Below are positions 11,691 through 22,338 of a stretch of DNA of 64,000 bases, piece after piece. The notes beneath the pieces are model-generated. The model had not been told where the DNA came from, ran no database searches, and worked only from the letters and a program-made list of their open reading frames with translations. How positions within the stretch are numbered: position 1 is the first letter of the stretch; every line of letters starts with the position of its first letter. This stretch comes from Trichuris trichiura (Eukaryota > Nematoda > Enoplea > Trichinellida > Trichuridae): assembly GCA_037903355.1 (NCBI GenBank), contig JBAJFE010000014.1:7130001-7194000 (forward strand). The letters run 5' to 3'. The translations under genes and the position numbers were made by a program.

Positions 11691-11924
11691 CTAAAACTTT
11701 GGATATATTACTGTTATGCATATCTGGACAAGATTTCAAAATCTTGCGCCGCTCATCTCTTGCCCATATCATGAATGCGTTCATTGGCCTCTTAATATGA
11801 TCTGGAGATCGCGATGCAAGTGCGCTGCGCAGGGGAGGAGTTCTTAATGGCTCTTGGAGACCTTGGTCAGGCAAGCCGACTGCAGTAGAGGAGGGTGATT
11901 GTTGCCAAACAGTTGCCACGGGGA
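11691..11924 (-). CDS. SoxD: SoxD exon with the first half of the HMG box
   Basis: The exon encodes a serine/proline-rich linker and then [19 protein letters not shown] followed by [18 protein letters not shown], the N-terminal half of a SoxD-group HMG DNA-binding domain. The acceptor is a pyrimidine tract ending TTTCAG just before 11924. The donor is GTAAGTC at 11684-11690, splitting the glycine codon after VL (phase 1). Helix-1 residues that contact the minor groove (RPMNAF, W) are intact. SoxD proteins bind DNA through this box and dimerise by a coiled coil. The remaining box, expected to begin RW and contain YYEEQ, should be in an exon further left. Confidence 0.93.
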
Positions 11925-11990
11925 CTGAAACAACAAAGAAATTTTACGGGTCGGTGGAATTTAAAAGCGTTAACAATATGTTAATCTTAC

Positions 11991-12058
11991 TAGCACCAGG
12001 TTTGGCCATCTTCTTTGGGGTTTCGCTTGAAGCAAGCTGTTTCGTAGAAGCCTCAGTC
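11991..12058 (-). CDS. SoxD: SoxD small linker exon (68 bp)
   Basis: The exon reads TEASTKQLASSETPKKMAKP with flanking split codons. Its acceptor is CTCCTACTTTTGCAG and its donor GTAAGA. The phases fit: the preceding exon ends with two bases of an arginine codon, this exon supplies the third, and its last base joins TC of the next exon to give isoleucine. The lysine-rich segment KKMAKP lies upstream of the HMG box. The phase agreement on both sides is the main support. Confidence 0.8.
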
Positions 12059-12170
12059 CTGCAAAAGTAGGAGTTGAAAAATGGAAAAAATTTCAACAAA
12101 TATAATTCAAGCGCAGTTTCTTCTTCCTGTACATAAAGAATTCAGTTGATGAAAGACAGGTGCGACATAC

Positions 12171-12547
12171 CTGTTAACTTCTGAGCCCTTTAAATGGCAC
12201 AGGTTCAATGGAAATTCTGATGCCAAATTGGAGAATAAGGAGGCGCTTTGATTGAGCCTTGTTGACGCCCCTGGGTTTGACACGTTTACAGAATTACCGG
12301 CAGCTGAAGCAGCGGCAGCCGCCAATGTTGAAGCATAACTGGCGGCAAGCATTTGGTCATAGCCATTTAGAATGATAAGCGGATTTGTTGAACTGAAGGC
12401 TGAGAAAGCGTTTGCAGCCAATGAACTGACGGGATATGCAGATAATCCAGAAGCTGCTGCGGCTGCCAACAGCCGTTGCTGGCGCTGTTGATGAATGAGG
12501 TACTGATCAGCTAGAGAAGATTGTTGATGGCTACTGTCCTTCTTGGT
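12171..12547 (-). CDS. SoxD: SoxD exon with Q-rich and alanine-rich segment
   Basis: The 377-bp exon encodes SSLADQYLIHQQRQQRLL followed by AAAAASGLSAYPVSSLAANA, then a serine/asparagine-rich region ending FPLNLCHLKGSEVN. The AAAAASGLS block with a preceding Q-rich stretch resembles the region between coiled coil and HMG box in Sox5/Sox6. The acceptor is ATTGTAG before 12547 (phase 0) and the donor is GTATGT at 12165-12170 (phase 2). The HQQRQQ stretch may extend the dimerising Q-box. Alternative acceptors (ACAG a few bases in) would break the frame with exon 1. Confidence 0.82.
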
Positions 12548-14791
12548 CTACAATTTTTAGATTATGATGTTTTCATAATGGAAAGTTTTATTACGGAGTT
12601 TTTCCCGTTTAATGTGATAAATTACTTCCCTAAGCAGCCAATAGGGCGTTGCAGGACGATATTCATCTGTTTTGCGATCGGTAGACGATCGTCGAATTCC
12701 ATCTCAAAGAATTTATTTCATTGTGTTTTCGTAAGAGATTGGCCTGTCTGAAAGCAAAATGTTTGACTTGTAATCACAAAAGATGTGCTCGCGGCTTTCG
12801 AAGTATCCATGCCTCGTCCTCAGCGAAATATTGACAAAATAGGTAACTTCATTCAATGGGTTTCGGATAGACGATGCATTGTGAAGATGCCCTCATCAGA
12901 GGGTGGATACTTAGTGAAGTTCAAAATGACATTCGCTTCTAAGCACTTTCTGGTTCTTGGACGGCGTCAGTTCAATTCAGTGGTTCTTCATTGCTTCCCT
13001 GGAAACTGTTAACGCTTCCATTTTGTAGATGGGGTAATAGTTTGATAAAGGAACTCATTCTCTCATCTATCAGGAAGAGCTTTAAAGCGAACATCACTAC
13101 TTATCTGGTATCCCATGAAAACACCTTCACAATCCTCCGTCTCTCCAAAACATATAGAACGGTGTTTACCTTTTCTAGCCATCGTTTTGCCGAAGATGAG
13201 GTACAAAAGCCTCGAAAGTCTCGTGTACGTCTTTTGTGCTTATAAACAGAAACATTTTACTTCCAAAGAAGCCAGTTATTTCTGAAAACCCAGTGAAACT
13301 GTTTCGACCTATTAAACGAAATCACGGTTTCAAATTATCAAAGAATTTATAGGTAAAATCTGATACAGCTGGTGTGAACCACGTACAGTGTCATAAGACT
13401 GACAACTGAAAGCAATTGCTACGTAGATACAGAAACAGTAAAAAGTGTGACGGAAGCAGCAGTGATGAGAATTCCAGAGAGTAAAATCGGCATTTCGTCA
13501 TCTGGTTTCCCTTTTACAAAAGTTTATCAAAGTTTAAATTTTATTTACGGGCAGTCCGTAAGTAGAATCTATATCATGAGAACTTATAAAGCCGAAATCA
13601 GTAAAACTACTTGTTTGTGAAAATTAAAGCAACAAATTAAAAAATGCAGCATTTTTAACTACATTTCGTTCATAGGCAGTATTGCCAAATTAGCGCTACA
13701 ATACATTAACGCTAATAAATTTGTCTACTGCGCGTATTCCAAAGCATTTTCAAAGCGCTTCATTTAGTGTGACTTTCTATCCTTCAGAATCAAGGAAACC
13801 TGATTTCCTAGGTTTCTGCAAATTAAAAAATTTCTTGATACCATGCAAAACTTAAACATGGATGTAGCGCGTCGTAAAGAAATAACAGGATTGCTGAAGC
13901 GCTCGAAGATTTATATCTGTGCATGAATCTTTCCGTACGTAAGAATGAGCTTTCTGCTTAGACAGTGACATTTAATATGCGAAAAAGATTGCAATTAAAT
14001 TAAAAATATTATGGATAGCTAAAAAAGACTCGTTCTATTATACTAAAACCCAAGACGGCGGATCCCAGTGCTTGTTTAAGGGAATCGTTATACGATTAAA
14101 GGGATATTTTCCACAAGATGGAAAAAGTCTGACGAGAGTCACAAAAGATGAGCGTTTCGAAAGAAGTTTGATTTCTCCACTTACAATTATGAATCTTCTG
14201 CACCTTTCATTCAACTACTCAAGCTTTAAACGCTTTTTCAACCTCAGCGATAACCCTACGGTACCACAAAGGCAGAAAAGGTGAAATCGACATCAAGATA
14301 ACGAAATCAATTAAGGTTACCGGCCAAAGTGAGTGAACGTAGTATACAAACAATTCCAAGGTTGCTCTTACTCCATTATAGAATACTGCGTTTTAAAATT
14401 CCATTTCAGTTACGTACATTGATATTATTTAATAACTACGTCCGCGGATTCGTGTAACCAATGGGCTGCATCATAAAAGCGCTGCCAAAACAAAGTAAAG
14501 GAATCTTCCCCGAGGTAGAAGGAAATGAAAAACGATCAGTGCTGACATAGCGTCAACAACAGCGTGATAAAAACAGCGCTGCCGCGTCGTCGACAAAAAG
14601 CCGTAATGACCCTTGTTGATCAACTATTCTTATCTCTGCTGCGTGACAGCTTCAACTGGACAAGCAATGAACCTTTCGCGAAAATCATAGAGCAACGACT
14701 TATTTGGTGGGCAGTCTACCTACTGTTATAGCTTAGAAACTTTTAAAGTCTGAAACCGTGGTTTGCTTTGTAAGCTGTTGTGAACACTTAC
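12548..14791. other. SoxD intron between exon with Q-box and 5' exon
   Basis: This 2.2-kb interval is bounded by a GTAAGTG donor at 14785-14791 and a TTGTAG acceptor on the minus strand. The phases agree (0/0). I see no further exon, but a short one could be missed. Confidence 0.5.
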
Positions 14792-15567
14792 CGTAACAAA
14801 ACTATGAAAAAGTTCATCGCCGCCGCTCTCTTTTGGGGAATGTGACGACATGCTTGACGTTCTGCGCTTTGGAACTCCGTCGCGGGACAAGACACAACCA
14901 ATGTCATTTCGTTCACTGGTTGATTCAGTAATTCTGTGTCTATCATCTCTGATGCAGCCATCGTTAAGCTCTGACAGCTCACCCGAGTTGGATGAAGAAA
15001 CTTGTTCATACACACTTCGCTTGATAGCCTCTATTTGCACGATTAGTTGGTCGAGCAGAGCGATTTTTTCTGTCTGATCACAATTGTCAAGTGCTTCAAA
15101 AAGAAATGCACCATCTGTCAGCACAATTAAACCCCTTTGCTTGGTATGCAAATAAAGATCTGGATAAGACCGACTGCTACTTTTGTCACATTCCATCGAC
15201 AAACCGGAGGGCGGGGAGCTACCTTGGTCCAGTCTATGACTCGAGCTGGTAGGAGAGCAGTGACCTGCTTCTCGACAAGCCTTGTAAGATGATCCAACCA
15301 GACTAGTTGGTGTGCTGCAACCGTTAGGACTAGACGATGGACAGGACAAAGACGGCGAAGGAGATGAGCCTTCAGATATTTGTGCGTGATTGCCATGATG
15401 ATGAACAGAGCTCGCAGCACGAGAACTGATCTCGGGGCATGCGACAGATAACATTGTAGACAGCGGGGAACCACAACGATCCAAACTCTTAATAGAAGGC
15501 AGGTTGGAGAGAAGACTACGTGTACGGCAATTGGCAGCGATTGAAACGAGTTGTGCCGCAGCAGGGA
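14792..15567 (-). CDS. SoxD: SoxD 5' exon with leucine-zipper-like segment
   Basis: The long open exon has a serine/proline-rich N-terminal part and a heptad-like segment EKIALLDQLIVQIEAIKRSV (about 15015-15075) that fits the SoxD coiled-coil dimerisation region. It ends HSFVT at the GTAAGTG donor. On the minus strand the frame opens after a TGA at about 15574. It could start by splicing at the AG before 15567 (phase 1) or at an internal ATG at 15454. A 5' exon upstream is therefore possible but not seen. The coiled-coil assignment is from residue pattern, not a search. Confidence 0.7.
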
Positions 15568-18500
15568 CTGCTCAAAACACGATGCCGAAAGCGAGATCAA
15601 TTTTCCCCCTAAAACAAAGAAGGAAGCTGATAAACACTGTCGCAAGTTAAACAATGTCTTGTCATGGGGCATCACCATCGAAAAAATGCTGATCAAGGAA
15701 TAATTTGCACCCGGTGTTGGTTCATGCTGCTTTTTTACCCTGTTACTAGGGCAGCTCGAATCATCCTACTGATTTATTGTAGCTGTAGCGTTAAACACCA
15801 GCCCTTAGTTTCCAAGAGAATGGAATGTAGCGAATTCGAAGAAAACTTTTACCATTAATACAATTTCTGCACGCTTAGGCTAGCTTCACTTGCGCTAAGG
15901 TCTACTAAAAGCATTACCATTTTTCAGAGCAGCGAACATGTTTTCCTCATTTTACCAAAACTCTTTTTAAGTACATATGGTGCATGCAAATTTTTTCTTT
16001 GGTAGGATAATGTTTTCAAATAAAGATAAAACATTGGCGCTTTAAAAATAACGTACGGTTCGTCGGTTGCATCTCAGGCTATATACTGGTAGAAATTATG
16101 CGTAGCACATTGCTTTTTGACAACTTACAAAACGTCTAACAGTTATTTAGTCATTTTTCTATTGATACGACAATGCGTCATTCAATTTCTTCATAATAAA
16201 TAATTCTTTCCTAGTCATAAACGCCCAACAAGACTCTGAAACATTCTGGCAAGAAGCAAGAACGTTTGCAGACGTTTCACAAACTTATACAAGTGGAAAC
16301 CGTGAACACATCGCCACGACCTGCTACGCGATTGTTGCAACTGCAGTTAAAGTTAAGAAAACACGATGGGAAACTACAATCATCAAGCCATTTGCCAAGA
16401 CAAGTGGAGCGAAACACTTTTGTTTACTTAGGCGAACAAGTAGAACCATTTCAACGAAGCGATGACTTTCATTCGCCACAAATCCTCCGGTAACAAACTC
16501 GACCTTCTGCTTGCTGTACACAATGATTTCACTGAAAGGGATGCGCGTAATGATTCGACACACTCCCCAGTCAAAAAGGATTACAAGTACCTTTATCTAA
16601 GCTATTCTGGTTGAAAAGCAACCTTCTCTCTCGTAAAACTCCATGGAAAACCGAGTTATAAACCAGTTAAACGTTGGTGCAACCTTGCACAGCGAGAACC
16701 ATCACAGACAGCAGAAAATTTCCAGACCATTTACAGCATTGAAAAGATCATGTACAACATGAACGCAATGGACACATGTGCGTCTCAAAACGCAGGCACG
16801 CTGAAACTGTCATTATATTACACGTGATTGTCGTTTACGTATACGCATTTATGGAATGTATTCGGACAAACAGACATGCGTATATACCGGTTGGAGTGAT
16901 TAAGTTTTTAAAAGTCAAGCAAACGGTTGAGACCGCGAGTCTTCTTAAAAAGTGAAACTCCGTTCACGAACTATGCTTATCCCAATTTTTTTTTGCACCT
17001 CAAAAAACACTAGGTTTTTCTTAATTGCCCTGCCAGCTTCGAGGAGCATACATGCAGAACGTTTCTCCTCGTACTGGCTCATTAAGACAAGCATATTAAG
17101 TAAAGTAATCACTTACAGTAATCACTTACATAACCATAATGCTTTAAAAGTCTTGAAACATGCATGCTTTGCATTTGCGTACTATGAAACGCTTTACTGA
17201 ATGAGCGCACCGAACAAGGCATAGCCGGAGGTTGGCAAAACATGATGACTAATGAAAGCGGCATTACAAGCATTAGCCACCGATGTAGCACTTTCTAATA
17301 ATTACCATATGCACACAAATTATCTATGCGGACATTATTGCTGAAGAAGGAAAGCTAAAGACGGGAAAATTTGTAGCGCGGGTGAACTTATGGGCAGAGA
17401 AGTCTAAATTGATAATCAAACATCGGTGCTGATGACACGCACACTGTTCGTCAATTGAGATACTTAAACATCGAAGGAAAGAACGGGAACCATTGCAGTA
17501 GAGCCTGTTTTTCAAAAGTATTAATCCAGTTGATTCGTGCACACTCAGAAATTAGCACATCTGCATCTGCTCAGGATTCAGGCTAACTGCATTAAATTAG
17601 TCGCAGCACTCAATATCTGTGAGTATGAAACTAAAAGTGATCTCTCCAATGAAAAAGCAGAACTGTTAATATTTAAACATTAGAGCTGAACACTAGCAGT
17701 ACCAATTTCCGTTGAAGCAAAAGCAGCGAGTGGAAACTTGCATCTAAGATTATTCCATTCCTGATTGGTACAGAGCCTATCACTGATACTTAAATGTTCT
17801 TCGTTATTCCCTTACGCAGTAGAAAGGAGAAAGTAACAAGTCGCACAAACGTTAGACCTACCAAAATTGACTCTGAAATGCTGCATGGTCACTTGGCATG
17901 AAAAAGTTAAACCTAATTTGAGAAATGGATACATGGCGTAATAACACCTGTTACTAATTTGGGAAATATGCTAAATACTAATCTCGAGATGTATTAAGAT
18001 TAAAAGCAGCTGGTAACAGGAGTCCGGTTTAATGTTTCTGATTCTGCACGTCTGCGTATGTTCAAAATATACCTGTACGCTAGGAAAAGAACACAAGTAC
18101 TTCTTCCAGCTCACTGAACACAATTTAATGAAAAACAGAATGCCGACAAGACCTCGTAAAGACGAACTCAGAAATGACGATTGAAATAGTGAAATTATGC
18201 TGTTAGCATTAAAGGATAAACAAAAGATATTTACAATCCAAGCTGAACACGTTAACAATAACGGCAGTAGCAAATTATTTATTGGCAGTGTGTGCTTCAT
18301 TAAGACACTTGCTATGGACGCAGTTTACTTACGCATTAAAGCTTTTTGCTTGAAGACTCGCACGTATTTCTTAAGCACACACCTCGTAGATGGAGATATA
18401 ATTTTCGTATGGTTTCATGTCCCCTGGTCTCATTCCCCCAATGTCTGGAAATTGCACTTTTCTTTCTACCAAGCATGCGGCCGTCCTATTCTACCTTTAA

Positions 18501-19700
18501 TGGCGAGAGTGCTAGCCATTTTATTCTACTCCTACATAAGCCCAAGCCAAAATACAAACCCTATGCTAGGCTTAGATTTATGCAAATGTAAAACGGGATG
18601 GCCGGCAAATTTGTAGGGTAGGGGTGGGGCAGGTAAGTGACAAGATCCCTCCCCTCTGTTTTCCTGAAAGCAATAACTGTTTGGAGTTATTCATAAATGA
18701 ACCAGCGACTCACCCTGGGTTACTTCCCGGAAATTGTGCTCTTAAGAAACAAGCTCCCGTACACATAAACTGTAAACATACTTTAAGTAATTCAACCGTT
18801 TACACATTGAATACCTTCTACGGGTCTGTCTTACACCACGCTGCTGACGGGATTAGAACGTTCTGAGAGTGACGTATATTGTTCTCTGGGGCTTTTTGAA
18901 CAGCTTGCTCACACATTCGATCGTCGGGGGGCCGTCAGTTGTTTTAGTGTTTTACAGATACACTTACACAGAAGAAGAGAAAGCTGTGGAAAGACAACAA
19001 GAAAATTCATTTGGTTGATATATTACCGGCTGTTCCAGTTGCATTTCATTTTGAATCGTAATCTAACTGTTGTATTCACCTGGCGGCGAGCAATTAATCT
19101 TCTTCCTTAGAAGGACAGGCACCTTTTTTGAAACAAGAATGCAGGGAGTGAATATTAACTTCGGCCTCAAAAACATTTCATAAACCCAGGAGCTACATTA
19201 CACCAAGCAGCATCACCATTCTGTTAGGAAGTACATACAGACGAATCACTAGTATAATGGTCGTACGGTTCATCGCATGCCAAGCGAACTACAAAAAGGA
19301 CTACTCCGATAAATAATATTACTCTAAATCTTGATGGCGCAAGATAATTATGTACACTGCCTTAACATGTCAAACGTGGAAGGCTAGAGCCCGCGTTGCT
19401 GCTTCCGTCGAATAAGGAAACAAATATAGCCGGTAGACTGGCGCCAAAGTACAGGGGAAGCGAAATTTTACACAAGAGCCTTCGTTTTAGAAGTATACAG
19501 TTAGTTCTCTTATAGCGCGACAATTTGGTCACTTGAAAATCCTGAAAAATTCCGCGTTATAAGAGACGCCTAAGCCATAAGACAACCACGATCTGGTTCA
19601 AAGCGTCATAAACATTGTTTACTTATAAACAACAATAGAGAAAAATAGTAAATAAGCTGCGTTGAAAAAATGATTATTCTGTATCTGAGCTATCTATTGA
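15568..19700. other. No recognisable gene; probably upstream of SoxD
   Basis: Only short open frames without motifs are present on either strand. The interval probably contains SoxD 5' untranslated exon(s), promoter or intron, but nothing in the sequence locates them. Confidence 0.4.
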
Positions 19701-19870
19701 ACCGCTATGCACGAAAAGCTTTGAAAACTAAAGTTGAGTGTATTGGTCCTGTACAATTTTTCCTAATAATCGCTCATCCACCCGTTGGTAGAGCAATTGC
19801 TTCGTTTAAATTACAGATACCAACGCAGACAAGAACGGGAAAAGCCGTGGAGGATCTAACAAACCAAGAA
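19700..19870 (+). mobile_element. Group C element, single-arm fragment
   Basis: AAAGCTTTGAAAACTAAAGT, then GCTCATCCACCCGTTGGTAG and a terminal GGGAAAAGCCGTGG match the right arm of the complete copy at 22047-22324. The CTGACGA half of the hammerhead-like core is missing, so the copy is truncated. Confidence 0.7.
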
Positions 19871-20875
19871 CTCTTTACAGCGGATAGAGTACAAAGTATC
19901 TTACAAAAGCTATATGCTTTTATTTTTAGTTTATGGATAGTGGTCCGCTCAATTCTCATATAAACGTCCTCGTATTTGGGAAAGAACGGAGGTTCATTGA
20001 GCTTGCGTTTTTATGTCTCTAACTTTAGTTACGGGCGAACTGAAATCCTATTTATAATACGGAGAAGGCCGCGCTTCGTTGCCTTCACAGTGTTTCTTTA
20101 CTGCAGTAAAATAGAATTCCAGCTTCTTTTGTTTCACAAATGTTCTTCTTTCGTGCACCACTTGCTTGTATATAGATGGCTCCAAACCAGTTAGGATAGC
20201 TTTTGTGGCTATTCTGTTGCGTCTCCCATTACGATCATTGTCTTTAAACCACTGTAACCGCTGTATAATAGTTTCTGAAATATCTGATAGTTCAGCGGTG
20301 GCCAGTTGGCGCGGGTGAAATTCCTGGTTTTTATCATTATCTGCTGCTTCTCTTTTTTCTACCACCCCTGCATGTCACTGGTGGTCAACCTATCCTGTTT
20401 ACAATTCAGAATGCCCCTAACATAACATCTTCATATTCCATTTCTTCAAAGTCTACTCAGTTAAACACAGTTTTCAGTAATTTCATATACTTCACCATAA
20501 GTACGAAGTCTTTAAATAACAAATCAGATTTGAGATAAGCCTCCGTCAAACACGATGTACTCATTGCTTCGATACGTCACTCCTGGCTTCTATGATGCTG
20601 TTAAAGGGCATTTCAAAATTGTAGCATTTGGTGTGAATCGTAAATGTTCTTGCCGCAGTAGAATCACTGCTTCGGTTGCGCGTGACCGAAGAACATGCAT
20701 GCAGTCAGGGCGCGGTCTGTGGTTTTTCTCAGCAGATAAAAACCCTAGGGAGACTTTGCTGCGCGCCGAAGCTTTTCAGCCAGTAGAGTCGCGTATGAGC
20801 AAAAAACGCGTTACACGAACGGGCGTTATACGAGAACTATCTGTACATTTGCTTAAGGTAGTGCTATTGAAGATG

Positions 20876-21030
20876 TAGTGTCTTCGTACGGGACCAAATA
20901 ATTTCATTTTTTGGCATCCTTTTTGTACTGATTTTCTCCGTCCCGTTGAAAAAAAACTTTTATTAATAATAAACTGTCCGTAGCTTCCGGGTCCGAACTT
21001 GACCCGTCATCAGCGGTCTAAGGATTGACT
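20876..21030 (-). mobile_element. Group A element, single arm with decayed hammerhead-like core
   Basis: On the minus strand the core reads CTGATGA, a GGGTC/GACCC stem-loop, then GGAA in place of GAAA (20985-21013). The arm continues to a GGGAC motif and GGTCCCGTACGAAG at the outer end. No second arm is visible. Confidence 0.65.
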
Positions 21031-22032
21031 TATGAATGAAGGTAGTGCTATTGTATTATTATACTCCATCAATGCATAGCTTGCCTGCTCACTGCTATTC
21101 GTATTGCAGGTATTGCAAAATGACTCCGATTATTATTATACACCGTCAATGCATAGTTTTCCTGCTCACAGTGACATATTAGAATGCCAATCTATTGCTT
21201 TAAAAAAACTACAATTTGTCATGCACTGGAAATGTATCTCTTCTGTTAAACTGAGCGATTGCTCAGCACCCTCACAGAACGTCTTAAACAGTCTATGGAA
21301 GCGCATATCAGCAAGGCGGTTATAAATAATTTTGAAATCGAACGCAAAGAAATTTCAGTTCATTATTACTATCAGAAAGCGGCCTTATCGTTTCACTTCG
21401 AAACAACCAGCTGTTAAGTCATTTGGTTACACGTCTAATCAAGAAAAGCAGTACAATGTCGTTCAGCGTTGCTAGGAATGGTTGCGTCAGCGGCATGTGT
21501 TGACAAAGGCGATTAAGGATCGCAGATTTCCAACGAACTTTTAAGTTTTTGCTGAGTATTATGAATTACAATCCACTGCAATAAAATATATTATGTGACC
21601 TGTCAGAGCACTGTTGCAAAAACATAAACGCGTATGATGCCACTTCCTTCCATTACGCCAGCTCACACAGAAATGGACAAAAGATATGCCGACAGTTGAC
21701 AGTAAATATATTTGTCTTCGAAACAAGAGAACCAGCTGCACCAAAGACGGGCGAAAGGGGGGATTCTGAAGTTCACGGGGCGAAAAATGTGAAACGGACA
21801 GTTGGGGGCGCTGAAGCGCTAAAGAGAGCTACATCGCTCTTGCGGAGACGGTGAACTTAAAAGGAGTGATACCGCCGGAACCGGACTGCCAGCGGAACTT
21901 ATGGAAAGTGGCGGATCCCGTAGAAATTTTCCATGGGAACACAGCTTACCTTTCCACGACCAACTGGCCAACCGCACTGGTACGGTAGTCCCAAAGGAAG
22001 CCGGTCGTTCATTCTATCTCGCTATTTCTGAC
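21031..22032. other. Mostly unidentified; short open frame interrupted by an insertion
   Basis: A 44-codon ATG frame begins at 21901 and runs into the target site of the element at 22047. Directly beyond the element the same frame happens to stay open for about 33 codons. I do not recognise the peptide, and chance openness cannot be excluded. Confidence 0.3.
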
Positions 22033-22046
22033 AATACCAAGAAGCT

Positions 22047-22324
22047 CTTGAAAACAGGATGCTTCGTAACGGGCTGTTGTTTCATGGTTGTAAGGTCTTC
22101 TACGGCTTTTCCCGTTTATTTTTGGAGGAACTCCTCCATCTCACTGACGACGGAACTAGACCGTTCCGAAAGCTTTGAAATTAAAAGTTGAGTGCGTTGA
22201 TACCTGTACAATTTTTCTTAATAACGGCTCATCCACCCGTTAGTAGAGCAGTTGTTTCGTTCAATTACGGATACCAGCACAGACAAAAATAAACAGGAAA
22301 AGCCGTAGAAGACCTTACAACCAT
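22047..22324. mobile_element. Group C palindromic element with 14-bp target duplication
   Basis: The left end GTAAGGTCTTCTACGGCTTT is inverted at the right end (about 22295-22318). The flanks are exact direct repeats of AATACCAAGAAGCT at 22033-22046 and 22325-22338. A plus-strand hammerhead-like core is at 22144-22171 (CTGACGA, C, GGAAC/GTTCC, GAAA). A duplication this long fits target-primed reverse transcription better than a cut-and-paste transposase. The left part carries an extra tail (GAAAACAGGATGCTTCGTAA) that is also present in the copy at 63.6 kb. Confidence 0.9.
22144..22171 (+). ncRNA. Hammerhead-like core in group C element
   Basis: CTGACGA is followed by one unpaired C, a perfect GGAAC/GTTCC stem with a 6-nt loop, and GAAA. 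A short helix III and a cleavage triplet are not evident downstream. Confidence 0.5.
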
Positions 22325-22338
22325 AATACCAAGAAGCT

